Source: Nemertoderma westbladi (lineage: Eukaryota > Xenacoelomorpha > Nemertodermatida > Nemertodermatidae). Taken from it: a DNA stretch of 64,000 nt. The stretch lies in assembly GCA_032718475.1 (NCBI GenBank), contig JAUCBJ010001189.1:1-64000 (forward strand). The letters run 5' to 3'. This document shows, in pieces, positions 34,356-45,869 of this stretch. A model generated the notes under the pieces. That model saw only the letters and a list, made by a program, of their open reading frames with translations. It had not been told where the DNA came from and did no database searches. The position numbers and the translations under genes were made by a program. Position 1 is the stretch's first letter. Every line of letters begins with the position of its first letter.

Positions 34356-35105
34356 ATGTCAGCTCAACAACAACATAGACTGTCCCGCGTTTATGATCAC
34401 ATGAAAAACACTTCTCGTACAGTGAGACAGCGTCTGATAAAAAAGTGTAACATTTTAATGAATGAAACCCGCTTTGCTTCAAGCCCTAACAATGTTTTAT
34501 ACGATAATTTGTTCTCTCATAAAAGACATAAAGCTGGACCTCAGAGATCCGCACAACGTAGACTTAATTACTTAAACAGACGCAAAAAAATCGAAAATAG
34601 ATTAGATGATTCAATGTCAATGAACAAATGTGACCCTATTGTATTTGATCCTGTTGTCTATGAAGACATAGAAATCGATGACCCAGGAATTTTGTTGCTC
34701 AAGAAAGGACCTTCGTTTTGCCCAATTCCTCCACATGCTGATTTGTATCAGGCGAACATAGACTTTATAAAATTTGCTTCATCTATAAGAATAAAATTTG
34801 ATAATTACATGCAAGATAAGAAGGCAAATTTAGGGGTTACAGTAGTTCACAGAGAAGACGATCAGACTGTTGAAAGTGAAACAGCACCTGATTTTCATGT
34901 TGCAGAAGGTAACCCACCTAATGAATGCATATTAGAAGCATTAATTGCCTTGAAAGCAATAATTGTGCTTTCAATGGCAAACACTTCACCCAGTCTGGGG
35001 GTTCAGCTATCGGACCCTCTTATTCTTGTACCTACACTGATATATACATATATGATAGAGACCGTCATACGGAAAAACAGTGATAACTCGAGAACTGAAA
35101 GAGGT
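34356..35105 (+). pseudogene. Penelope-like element N-terminal ORF fragment
   Basis: An open frame of about 250 codons (the remaining codons to 35219 read into LINE copy D). It begins MSAQQQHRLSRVYDHMKN and is basic and helical. Its best motif is PGILLLKKGPSFCPIPPHAD followed by FIKFASSIRIKFDNY. In Penelope-like elements an LLxKGxxFxPxP box followed by F.R.L+L..F stands just before the RT core, and this matches well. The RT core is absent because LINE D interrupts the frame at 35106. Confidence 0.5.
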
Positions 35106-37012
35106 TTCACTACTACTACTACTACTAGTATCGGCATGCTGCATTGCAGCTGCATTTTTAAGAATACTGTGCCGGCTTATCGACAAAATTGCACCGCCAC
35201 AAATCCCTATCACCCATGACATTTGCTAGATCATCCGCATCTTCAAGGCCAGTGTCCTTTAAGATGCGTCTCAAGAAAGTCATGGGCTGTCCATCATGCT
35301 TATTCATTCCATGAGGCTGCCAAAGTACAAGATTATGCACTGGCTGGTCCTCTCGGCGAAAGCAATGTCCTGCAAAGCGGAGGCGATTTTGTTCTAGTGT
35401 CAAGCTTGGGGGAACCAATGAGACACCTCCAATGTTATATAGTGTCTGGTTGGAGATGTGTGCATTGTACTTGACACAATGAACCCGGCGTAGCATTCTT
35501 GTGAATGTGCCATCCAGAGATTTGGTGTCCTCAGCAGTTAGAGCCCAGCATGGACTCCCATAGAGGAGTACTGGAACTACTGCTGCTCTAAATAATCGGA
35601 CCTTAAGTTTCCGATTAATTCTCAGAAACTTCCAAATCCTGGAAAGCCTATTCAAGGCTGCCCATGCCTTTCCCATACGTATTCGAAGGTCCTCACCTGA
35701 CTTCCGGATACATGATCCCAGGTAACAGAAGTCGTCCACATGCTCAAGCAACCATCTTTTGAGCTTATGCTCGCTCATCCAATCAGAGACTTTCTGAGGA
35801 CTTTCAAAGTTAACTGTCAAAATTTTGGTGTTTCTGGAGTTAATAAAAAGACCAACACTGGAAGCAGCATGTTCTAATGAGCTGAGGAGCCGTTGGGCTC
35901 CCTCTAGTGATTCTGAGAGTACTCCTAAGTCATCAGCAAAGTCTAGATCAGTTACGTACTTGGCAGGATTTCCTCGACTTCTGGAGCCAGTAGGTGGCGT
36001 TATCATCACCCCATCATCAGTATGATGATCTAAGGACATGCGTAGAACATAGTCAACAACAATTATGAACAAGAATGGTGCAAGTGTGTCTCCCTGGAGG
36101 ACGCCCCATAACACTTCAAATGGTTCTGTGTCACCGTCAACAGTAGACACAAATGTTGTCAAACCATCGTATACTGATCTGATTTCTGCAATAATTTCAT
36201 CAGGAATCCCATATAATGAAAGTATGCTGAACATATGTGAGCGAGAGACTGAATCAAAGGCCTTGAAGAAGCCAACAAAGATATCAGCCAGATGCCTGTC
36301 TTTCTTTTTTGATAACTCTTCAATTATCCTTCTAAGTGCCAAAATGGTCTCCATGGTCCCACGACCTTTACGGAACCCATTCTGATTTCCACGGAGCAGT
36401 CTCTCAATGGGATCCCTGATGCGATTTAATAGAATTCTATTGTATAGCTTTGCAGCAATCGAGATCAATGAGATTCCCCGAAAAGAACCATAGAGTGTTA
36501 GGTTGCCCTTCTTGGGAACTGGCACCAACTTATTTGTTTTCATTTCGTGTGGGACTCTTGTTGTTCGGTACATGTCTACTATGATGGGATAGATGAGCTT
36601 TAAACACTCAGGTATTTTAAGGACCTCAGGGGGAACACCATCTACTCCACTGGCACAATTGGTCTTAATGCTCTTTGCAGCAGCCTTCACTTCTGCAAAG
36701 GAGATATCACCAATGGGAATATCTGGGAGTACGGACTCAGACACTTTTACTTCTATAAAGTTATCAGGCAATACCCTGTCATTATTGAGGAGCTTTTGAA
36801 AGTGGGCCTTCCAACCATTGAGGCGATCGGCTGGTGATTCAGCCTTAACCTTGGTGGTTGGTTGGCTTTTTCGACCAGCAAGCAAGTTGATCGATCTCCA
36901 TGCCTGGGATGATTGCCTGCTGTCGTCAGCATCATTGATGGCATCAACCTGTTGGTTTATTAGCTCCTGTAAATTAACAGGGACCTAGATGTAGCCTTAA
37001 CTGCTAATGTCT
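35106..37012 (-). mobile_element. RTE-like LINE copy D, 5' truncated
   Basis: Minus strand, from a CTA/TAG microsatellite tail (35107-35130) back to the linker before the RT. Near 36970 a small deletion removes part of the linker, and similarity fades by 37012. It inserted into the Penelope-like ORF. Confidence 0.8.
35158..36885 (-). CDS. RTE-like reverse transcriptase ORF of copy D (open but motif A mutated)
   Basis: A 575-aa uninterrupted frame from MLAGRKSQPTTKVKAES to NFVDKPAQYS, the longest intact RT in the window. It has VPVPKKGN, RGISLISIAAK, QNGFRKGRGTM, LQGDTLAP and FADD. Motif A reads FVGFFKAFD in place of FVDFFKAFD, so the first catalytic Asp is Gly and polymerase activity should be lost. 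The endonuclease is missing by truncation. The ATG chosen is internal to the linker; the biological start was in the lost 5' part. Confidence 0.85.
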   Translation of the reverse strand: MLAGRKSQPTTKVKAESPADRLNGWKAHFQKLLNNDRVLPDNFIEVKVSESVLPDIPIGDISFAEVKAAAKSIKTNCASGVDGVPPEVLKIPECLKLIYPIIVDMYRTTRVPHEMKTNKLVPVPKKGNLTLYGSFRGISLISIAAKLYNRILLNRIRDPIERLLRGNQNGFRKGRGTMETILALRRIIEELSKKKDRHLADIFVGFFKAFDSVSRSHMFSILSLYGIPDEIIAEIRSVYDGLTTFVSTVDGDTEPFEVLWGVLQGDTLAPFLFIIVVDYVLRMSLDHHTDDGVMITPPTGSRSRGNPAKYVTDLDFADDLGVLSESLEGAQRLLSSLEHAASSVGLFINSRNTKILTVNFESPQKVSDWMSEHKLKRWLLEHVDDFCYLGSCIRKSGEDLRIRMGKAWAALNRLSRIWKFLRINRKLKVRLFRAAVVPVLLYGSPCWALTAEDTKSLDGTFTRMLRRVHCVKYNAHISNQTLYNIGGVSLVPPSLTLEQNRLRFAGHCFRREDQPVHNLVLWQPHGMNKHDGQPMTFLRRILKDTGLEDADDLANVMGDRDLWRCNFVDKPAQYS

Positions 37013-37140
37013 CACATTGTACCAGTCTACACAAACACTAACGTCTACCTGTGTTCCAGTCTAGACCAAAACTGATGTCGCGCTGTGTACCAATCTACAC
37101 CAACACTGATGTCTCGCAGTGTACCACTCTACACCGCAGT
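37013..37140. repeat. Short tandem of about 40-bp units
   Basis: Three to four diverged units of the form tgtaccartctacaccaaca ctgatgtct, next to the 5' end of LINE copy D. Confidence 0.6.
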
Positions 37141-37609
37141 TTTTGAAAATTTTAATTCCGTAACGTAATTCCGTAACATGCAATTGTAATTCTGTAATGC
37201 AAATATCTCGTCTTATATATCACATTGCCACAAAAGGAAAATAATTGTGTATTGCCCATCGGTTAGAGGAAGAGAATTTAGAATTTTAATGCCACATGTT
37301 GAGTAGTTTAAAAGCTATTTTAAAGTTTTTGTTACGGAATTACAAAATTCGCAATAGCGTTTTGTTATTTTTGCAAACGAAGTTGATTGCTTTCTAGGAA
37401 ACCAATATTAAATTTCTTAAGTACAACCGAGGTGGAACCATCACTCACACAGGCAATTAGACAGACTAAGATTTATGTTGTTTATAATGACTGTATTTTC
37501 GCCTTAATTGTAGGCAAAATTTGCACAGCGATTTTGAAAATTGTAAAAAAATTTACAATAAATTTCAACTTGGAAGTAGGAGCCCACACATAACGGAATT
37601 TGCTTCTAA

Positions 37610-38567
37610 TTTCTCATTTCAGATGATTAGGATGTTAAGCATGAGATCCAATCATTAAAAATATTATCTGCTAAGGTTTTTTCTGAGCTCCATGTCCGTT
37701 TATTCGTGAAATTCAGGCGGGCACAACAATTTTCACCCACCGGCGAAAAATACAAGTTTGAAAACTCTTACGAAATTTTTACTAATTCCATTGAATTCAG
37801 AACCCTCACAAATCTGTATAACGCAAGAAACAAGGTGACACAATCAATTGATATATTTGATGGTTTTCAAAATTTGGTGCTAGCACCACATTTTGCACCC
37901 ACTTCCGAAAAATACAAGTTTGAGATGTCTAGTTCGATAATTCTATATTCCATTGAATTCAGAACAGCCATAAACCTCTAAAACGCAAGAAATAAATTGT
38001 CACAAGCAATTTTATCTATTGAATGGATTTTCACAATTTCGTGCTAGCACCAAAATTTGCACACAGCACCGAAAAATACAAGTTTGATACGCTTGGTGCA
38101 ACTCGTATATATTCCATTGAAACCAGAACCCCAAAAAACCCAATTGCGTAAAAAACAAGTTTTAAACAATCAATTTACAAACTTGACATATTTCAAAATT
38201 TGGTTCTGGCACCAAAATTTGGCACCGGTCGAAAAAAACAAGTTTGAAATTTCTAAATCAATTTATATGAATTCCATCCAATTGCTAACACAAAAAAACC
38301 GATGTAAATCCAAAATAGAGATGTTACAAATCATATTTAATGAAATGTATTTGCAAAAAACGTTTCAAAAAAAGTGCCAAAAGTAGGGTTAAAAAATGGT
38401 GCTATAACTCGAAAACTACCAGATATTTTTGAAAACGGTTTTCACTACTAGGAAGACAATAGATTGTCATGAAAAGTCTTAAAATTTGAGATTCCCAAAG
38501 CGTTTGTTTCAGAATTATAACAAAAAAAATACGGGGGGCGGTCATATTGACCCCCCCTGGGTTACAG
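37610..38567 (-). mobile_element. Degenerate piggyBac-type MITE, minus orientation
   Basis: The right end carries the G/C palindrome (ggggggcggtcatattgacc, about 38534-38553), then ccctgggttacag before TTAA at 38568-38571. It has the same internal units of about 160 bp (aaatacaagtttga words near 37748, 37910, 38073, 38230) as the copies at 39.7 and 62.5 kb, inverted. The left end is eroded. Confidence 0.6.
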
Positions 38568-38571
38568 TTAA

Positions 38572-39417
38572 ATATACGTGAACAGCTAAAAGAACCCTAG
38601 CATCTGCTGGAGTGTCCAGAGTATTCAGACTTACTAACTTCGATGCTAAAGAAACCACTGGCTGACATACGCCGAATAGCAACATCACAACTAGCAGAAT
38701 CACTGTAGGAAATAACTTGGGGACTTGAATGTTGTATATTACTAGCATAAACTCTGAATAATAAATATCACGCCACCCCTACAGATTATTTTACATAAAA
38801 CACAAACCAAACACTGACAGACTATCGCTAAATCTAAAATAAAAAACAGCAGAGATGAAGATCCCGAAATTGTTGGCATATTATGCGCTCGCAACTTAGT
38901 GGGCGACTTATGCTTTAGTAGAGGGTTTACCTTATAACACTGGAAGCTTCTACTTCCCAACTGTACTTTATCGGACAAATAACCTACACCACTGTAATTC
39001 ACTTCAAACCAAACGACAATCAACCAGCAGTTTAACCTTCGAATTATTTCTATAATCTGAGCAGGCCTACACACATTCTGCTCAATACTATACTTATATA
39101 TAGATAAACAAAGCTGACAGAAATAAGTAAAATCTCAATAAGAAACCAGGGCTGCAGTCCTTGATCATCTACTAAGACCTACTGGTATATAATAATCACA
39201 ATTGAATTAATACAGCAATGCGTTACCAGACTGGCACCATTAGGCCTACCACTTTATTCACTGTTCTACTGGAACAGTTACTGTAATGCGTTACCAGACT
39301 GGCACCATTAGGCCTACCACTTTATTCACTGTTCTACTGGAACAGTTACTGTAATGCGTTACCAGACTGGCACCATTAGGCCTACCACTTTATTCACTGT
39401 TCCACTGGAACAGTTAC
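38572..39417 (-). repeat. Leader-type DNA homologous to about 56030-56650
   Basis: Shares agctaaaagaacc..atctgctggagtg, ataatwaatatcacgc..acccctacagat and the 39000-39080 block with the leader inside the 13.4 kb element. It therefore belongs to an older, truncated relative whose 5' LTR is at 39418 and whose body (to the left) is lost. Confidence 0.6.
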
Positions 39418-39420
39418 TGT
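39217..39420. repeat. Three 68-bp tandem units abutting the LTR edge
   Basis: Units start at 39217, 39285 and 39353 (aatgcgttaccagactggca...) with one mismatch seen. The array ends at the tgttcgc boundary of the LTR (39418). Confidence 0.9.
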
Positions 39421-39730
39421 TCGCACTTTTAGACCTTTAATAGTGTAGCCTGTTAATTTATGTGTCTTATATTATTTCGCTGGTCAGTACTAAATAATAT
39501 TAATACAACAGTAGAAGACAGTCTTGAGAGGCGTATGACCCACCGTGTGTGGGAGACTGAATTCTATCGGCATAAAAAGTTGGTTAATTTGTATTATTCG
39601 ATTGATCTCTACTATATAATCTCCAAAAACTATGTTCACTTTCAGGGTAGTATTAACAGTCCCTTTCAGATGCTACGCTTTAAATACTAGACAGAGTTAT
39701 GACTTACAATAATTACATTGGATTATTTAA

Positions 39731-41300
39731 CCCTATTAAACCCGGGGGGGGGGGGGGGTCAATATGACCCCCCCCCGTGGTTTTTTTATTATAATTCTGA
39801 AACAAACGCAGTTGGGAATCTGAAATTTTATGACTTTTCCTAAAAATCTATTGTCTTTCAAGTAGTGAAAACCGTTTTCAAAAATATTGGGTACTTTTCG
39901 AGTTATAGCACCATTTTTTAACCCTACTTTTGGCACTTTTTTTGAGACGTTTTTTGAAAATTACATTTCATTAAATATGAATTGTAACATCTCTATTTTT
40001 GATTTACACCGGTTTTTTGGTGTTAGAAATTTGATGGAATTCATATAAATTGATTTAGAAATTTCAAACTTGTTTTTTTCGGTGGGTGCCAAATTTTGGT
40101 GCCAGCACCAAATTTTGAAATAAGTCAATTTTGTAAATTGATCATTTGAAACTTGTTTTTTACGCAATTGGGGTTTTTTGGGTTTCTGGATTCGATGAAA
40201 TATATACGAGTTGCACCAAACGTATCAAACTTGTATTTTTCGGTGCTGTGTGCAAATTTTGGTGCTAGCACGAAATTTTGAAAATCCAATCAATAGATAA
40301 AATTGCTTGTGACAATTTATTTCTTGCGTTTTAGAGGTTTATGGCTGTTCTGAATTCAATGGAAAATATAATTATCGAACTAGACATCTCAAACTTGTAT
40401 TTTTCGGATATGGGTGCAAAATGTGGTGCTAGCACCAAATTTTGAAAACCATCAAATATATCAATTGATTGTGTCACCTTGTTTCTTGCGTTATACGGGT
40501 TTGTGATGGTTCTAAATTCAATGAAATCAGTAAAAATTTCATAAGAGTTCTCAAACTTGTATTTTTCGCCGGTGGGTGAAAATTGTTATGCCAGCACCAA
40601 ATTTTGGAAAGTATGCAAATTGATAAGTAGATAGTATCACCTTGTATCTTGCGTTATACGGGTTTATGAGGGTCCTGAATCCGATAGAATCAATAAAAAC
40701 AGCACTGGACATCGCAAACTTGTACTTTTTGGTGATGGGTACGAAATTTGGTGCTAGGACCAAAATTTCCCAAATTACGCCGAAAAATACAAGTAGCAAT
40801 GATCTGGCATATTAGAAATGTATTCCATTAGAATCAGCGCCCTCGAAAACCTGAAAATGTGAATTTATAGCATCGTATAAGTGAATTAAAAATTTTGTGT
40901 TCTAACTGAAAAGTGCTGGTTACTTGTTTTTTTCATTTTTTTCCTACGCAGAGAGGACTAAACAGCCATTTATAGTAATCATATAATTTTTTAATATTTT
41001 CCAATGTATTTTGCACCCCAGAAAACCTGTATTGAAAAATAATTAGCCGAAAATGTAACTTTCAAATTTGGTGAAAATTGTGCACTACTTGTAATTTTGG
41101 TGCTGCAATATAACAACCCCAGTACATTTTTTCGAAAAATTTTTTTTTCGGTCGGATCCAGACAAGTGATACCTACGTACAAACAAAAAATCGGACGTTT
41201 TCGTAAATATTTGTAGATTTTAGAGGGGGGGGGTCAATATGACCCCCCCCCCCCCCCCCCCGGTATTTGTACAACATTTTATAGCCCGGTACTAATAGGG
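39731..41300 (+). mobile_element. piggyBac-type non-autonomous element with TTAA duplication
   Basis: TTAA at 39727-39730 and 41301-41304 flanks termini CCCTATTAAACCCGGG and CCCGGTACTAATAGGG (about 10 bp inverted). A subterminal palindrome, GGGGTCAATATGACCCC with longer G/C runs, stands just inside each end (about 39745-39775 and 41225-41262). The interior consists of about five units of 158-165 bp, each with a caaacttgtatttttcgg word. There is no transposase. The near-identical copy from 62453 shows the family moved recently. Confidence 0.85.
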
Positions 41301-41528
41301 TTAATCAAGCCACTGTGATTTACATTCTCTAGGAATGTAGTATTTTGTACTCGCACTCACTTTACTGATAATAATACACAAAACACACTGATTTGCTGAC
41401 TATTGCGAATTTTGTTCATGTATAAGGAGAAATTTAGCTTTCTTACGTTGGTGTTATGAAATAGCATAAATACCATACATACCGCTGTAATTTGAGCCAA
41501 AAATCGTTACTCGAATTTCCCTTCTGCT

Positions 41529-41543
41529 CAGTGGCGGATCTAA

Positions 41544-41579
<36 letters not shown>

Positions 41580-42976
41580 TAAGGGGCTTTAGCCCCCCCC
41601 CCCCCCCCCCCCCCCTTTTAAAAAAATACATAAGTAATGATAAAGAAAATTTTTACTGATTTATACAGTAGCACAGTTCCAATAAGCTGCCCTTTGAGAA
41701 AAGGGTCATTTTTATATTCTCTTTTTTGAAAAAGTACTCTCAGGCAAGGTAAAATTTGTCAAAGTTACATTAGCAGCCCGACCAGATTGGATTCACATAA
41801 TCCCATGCCTCCTGTGGTCTAAGAAAAAGTAATAAACCTTCTCCACCTTCTGATCTCTACTGTAGTTAGCCCCAGCCTCTTTACAAATAAATCCCCCCAG
41901 TCTTCCATCCCATGATACTTGATTTTTTACTAGCTAGTAATTTTTGGAAATTATTTTGGTCATTAATATATTCTTCAATGAAATGAATAATTTCTAAAAA
42001 TACTAGCTAGCAAAAAGATTTTTTATCGTATAATGCTAGTATTTTTTAAAATATTTTTTTAAAAAGTGTCGCTCACTAGTTTCATGGAAACAACACATTC
42101 TAGAACATTTTATAATGTATTAGCTAGTTATAATGTTTCCAAATGAACGATTGAACTTTCGTGAGCTTGTTGTAGCTACTAGTACATAGCTACAGTTGTA
42201 GCTAGTAGTTATAATTATATAGCAGAAAATATGACAGCAAGTATATTTCAAACAATAAATAATTGTTAGCTAACTGGTAATATGCAGTAAAACTGAATTA
42301 CACTTACCCAAAAAATGGGGAAAATGGGGCCCTAATACCGAAAAAGTGCCCAAAGGTGCTTAAGAACACCCCCCCCCCCCCAAATTTATCATCGCAATGC
42401 GGAATTTCCGACATTATTGCCATAAGGCCCGAATGGCCGTCAATGACATTCCCACGAGCCACTTTTTATAATATAGATGTATGCCATATATTTATGCCAT
42501 TATTAATATTTATGCCAAGCGACAAAATCGTCGCATACAATTAATTTAGAAATTTTCACTATGCCTAGCTAGCGTATTCAGATAGTGGTCCAATAATTAT
42601 CCGCAAGTGAAAAAGTGATCTCCTGCACAAATTGACCGCAGGTGAAATAAAGTTTCGTTTATTGTTTTGGTTAGAAAACAGACACTGTAACCTAATCCTT
42701 TCCCTTAATATTTTAAAGGTTGGAGTTCCGTCCGTGGCTACATTTTGTTCTTATAGTTCCGCCTGTGGCTACATTTTCTACTTATAGTTCGGCCCGTGGC
42801 TACATTTTGGTCATTTTGCGCCCATTAATTTACTCATTGTATCATATCATCTATTACAATAAATGTCTGATTTTGTTTGTTTTGGTTATATTTTAATATT
42901 TATAATTAAATACATTTGATTGTTACTATGAAAAATTTTAAGCCCCCCCCTTAAGAAATTCCTGGATCCGCCCCTG
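41529..42976. mobile_element. hAT-type non-autonomous element with 8-bp target duplication
   Basis: Target duplication CTTCTGCT at 41521-41528 and 42977-42984. Termini are CAGTGGCGGATCTAAGG on the left and, inverted, CAGGGGCGGATCCAGG on the right. Just inside the left end a G run of over 30 and a C run of over 20 surround cctaaggggctttag and can fold back. No transposase frame. The 8-bp duplication and CAG-type ends fit hAT. Confidence 0.8.
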
Positions 42977-43072
42977 CTTCTGCTTACATCTTATAATAAA
43001 GAAAGTTAGTTGAGATTATCGATTACATATACGTTTTCTCCAAATATAAACATCCAGCAATAATATTACCAA

Positions 43073-43684
43073 ATAAACAACTAATCAGCAGTCAGATGTT
43101 TGCCGTTAATAAGTCAAGTTATATGCAGTAAATAAGTCAGTATGTGATGCAGGTAACTTTACAGTGCTGGATAAATTCATGCCGCTGTTGTTTCTTGGGC
43201 CAGCACTGACAGACTGCCTAAGCCTAGGCGTGCTCTGAATTATAAACACCAGTAAAAGGTGAGTCATTGAATCCTTAGAACCCAGGCATGGCCTTCTAAA
43301 CAACAGGCCTGGCAACCATGCAGGGCTAGAAGAAAACTGGAGGCCTACTTGTTTGCTGTAATTAATTTTTTTTAAATTAATAAAAAAAAAATAAACAACT
43401 AATCAGCAGTCAGATGTTTGCCGTTAATAAGTCAAGTTATATGCAGTAAATAAGTCAGTATGTGATGCAGGTAACTTTACAGTGCTCGATAAATTCATGC
43501 CGCTGTTGTTTCTTGGGCCAGCACTGACAGACTGCCTAAGCCTAGGCGTGCTCTGAATTATAAACACCAGTAAAAGGTGAGTCATTGAATCCTTAGAACC
43601 CAGGCATGGCCTTCTAAACAACAGGCCTGGCAACCATGCAGGGCTAGAAGAAAACTGGAGGCCTACTTGTTTGCTGTAATTAAT
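43073..43684. repeat. Tandem duplication of a 294-bp unit
   Basis: Units 43073-43366 and 43391-43684 are separated by a T/A-rich 24-bp spacer. One mismatch was seen (cagtgctgg / cagtgctcg). Each contains a 33-bp block (ggccttctaaacaacaggcc...) whose inverted copy is at about 60697-60733, beyond the P-like transposon. Confidence 0.9.
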
Positions 43685-43945
43685 AGTTGCTACTGTGCGG
43701 TTTTTGCGGTAGGTTCATAATATAATGCATTTTATGCATGTAGGACCTGGTGATGAAGGTTATATTGTTGCGCTTTTCGGTTATATACCACAAAATATAA
43801 CATAATTTCTAGAAACTTCTTCACGGTAATTCTTTTTTTAATTAAAAACAATATATAACATTGAAAAGAATTCATGAGGTAGATTCAATTCCCATACCAA
43901 TATAATTATTAATATATATTTATACATATATAATAGAAAGTAAAT

Positions 43946-44575
43946 TTAACTATTATTAGATAATTTAATTTTTTTTAATGCAGGTTCCTTTGATGATCTC
44001 GGGGTTATGATTTTCGATAAATTATTCATAAATATGTTAGCTAGAGTTTTGGAATAATGATACCCAGTTTTGAGTTGGTAAATTTGCCCTATTTCTTTAA
44101 AGTAACAGATAAGAGATTTCCGGCAAAATATATTATTATTATCTAGACGAGTGAATAAAATGAAAGAATAGAAAACCCACTGTACAACATTATCGGATGG
44201 AATTGTCAGCCCTCCCCGTGATAAACTATCAATATATGACCCATAATTATTATAATATTCGAAAGTTTCTAACTCTTCCATCTCTGTGTTGTCGTTGTCA
44301 GCCTCAACACCATTAACCCTTCGTAATCGTTCTTGTTCTTTATGAACAATATACCCACTAATATATACCAGTGACATTTTGGTGCCTTCATTGATACCCT
44401 GCTCAAGTACATTAAGGTTATCCAACAAATAATTCTCATTTTCTGTCAATGGTCTCTGGCAACCAGCACAGCTGTGATCCAAAGATGAGCTGAAATCTAT
44501 ATCATATTGGAGAAGTAACTTCATATGTTGAATACAAAGTTTCTCAAGGGCTTGAACAACGGAAATAAAATATGC
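43946..44575 (-). pseudogene. THAP/P-like transposase, C-terminal part (left of the 13.4 kb insertion)
   Basis: The frame is open back to 44575 (AYFISVVQALEKLCIQH before the ATG at 44524). It continues CAGCQRPLTENENYLL, YISGYIVHKE, SLSRGGLTIPSDNVVQW and FCRKSLICYFKEIG, and ends with a basic tail (SSKEPALKKIKLSNNS). The Y(I/V)xGY(I/V)V.K box, the LSRGGL..P box and the C-terminal layout match P-like transposases. It joins in order with the N-terminal part at 57974-59707. A stretch normally between them seems missing. Confidence 0.65.
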
Positions 44576-45672
44576 TGTTCGCGCTTTTAGACCTTTAGCA
44601 GTTTAACCTGCCAAATTTAGGTGTCTTCTAGGTTATAAATCGACTTTAGCCTATGACGAGTATTTGATACACATAAAACTACATTAGCCGAAGCCAGCCT
44701 ATGCGCGACCATTCACCCGCTGGATTTACCCGGGAGACTGGATTCGGAAGCTCTGACCTTATTGCGGTGTAGGCCTACTGTATTATTCGATTGATCGTTA
44801 ATATATAATCTCTGACAAATATTATTCACTTTCGGGAAATATTAACAGTTCCTTTAGGACGTGGCGCTCTAAGTATGTAAACAGAGTTATGACTTACACT
44901 AAACACAACGGGATGGCTATTGATTCACGTATAAAGCGCATTCTTTAGGAGATGCTTTGTTATCTATCACACTCATGCACACTACCGCACAATGCTGCAC
45001 ACTGATCTGCCGACCTTCACTAATTTTAGTCACATATAAAGAGAACAGCAACCGACACATGTAGGGCCTATGAAATAGCATTAAATTCACTCCAAAACCA
45101 CTATAATGTAAGTCGCAATTGCTATATGTAACCGGTCTCTCACCTTCAGTATATCAAGAAGATTGGGGTTTTATGGTTATTTATCGATATTCTCCAAATA
45201 TAACAATATTCCATCAACTGATACAATTAATAACCGACAGTAAATAGCAGTAAAATAATGCGGTGAAAGGTACGGCGAGTCTGGTATGCCAGGTATGGCA
45301 GACTGAGTTGAGTTGATATGAATTGAGTATGTATTGTGGTTTGATAACAGTTATACATTTCTATGATCAAAGCCGTTCTAATCTTTGGCTAAAGTCTGAA
45401 ACACAGAATCATTCCACAGCCGATGTTCTAGGCTTACGAAAAAAGGTAAACATAAACCATAATGCATTGCGCGATTTCCCGGAGGTTTCTGTACAAATAA
45501 AATGAAAATCGCTCTGATTGGTTGACCGAACAAAGAACAAAGAAAAAGTTACACGTGGACATATCAGCTGATAGATGTCGTCATCGGAACTACACTGTAT
45601 CAAGAGTATTTTGGCGTATTTGCGACATAAAATTGCTAGTTATGTCCGCTAAAGTACACATACAGAAGAAAT
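44576..45672 (-). repeat. Left (3') LTR of the composite
   Basis: Begins tgttcgcgcttttagacc. It differs from the right copy at about 15 positions by eye over roughly 1090 bp. At its inner edge a unit of about 40 bp (atgtccgctaaa..ac..gaaatggctt) is repeated about three times to 45760, against once in the right copy. The TG..CA reading would be 44576-45664, but identity continues through gaagaaat. Confidence 0.75.
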
Positions 45673-45869
45673 GGCTTGTTATGTCTACTAAAACACCGGT
45701 ACGGTAAGGAAACGGCTTTTTATGTCCGCTAAAACACCTACAGAGTACTTTGCGGGGAAAATGACTAGCTAATTCCACAAAAGCCTTTACACCGCTCCCA
45801 GAAAATGGGATTTAATTCTATAAAATATAAAAAATCACAGTTTCTAAAATATAAAAATACTCTAAACAG

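Larger units (their letters stand above)
39418..43100 (-). mobile_element. Old LTR copy broken by two nested elements
   Basis: Blocks 39418-39726, 41305-41520 and 42985-about 43100 line up in order with 44576-45250 of the intact LTR (tgttcgc..ttttagacctt; gagttatgacttaca; atgaaatagcat; ttctccaaatata). A piggyBac-type MITE (39731-41300) and a hAT-type element (41529-42976) were inserted into it. Confidence 0.65.

Noticed and set aside
37706-38386. Repetitive proteins with FAPTSEKYKFE motifs (also minus frames at 40551 and 63046-63514)
   Set aside because: These are frames through ~160-bp internal units of piggyBac-type MITEs in either orientation. There is no continuous ORF through the element. 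Kept only as an observation.
43106-43633. Two identical 69-aa ORFs (MPGLLFRRPCLG...)
   Set aside because: They are identical because they sit in the 294-bp tandem duplication. No family features, and they overlap an inverted-repeat block.
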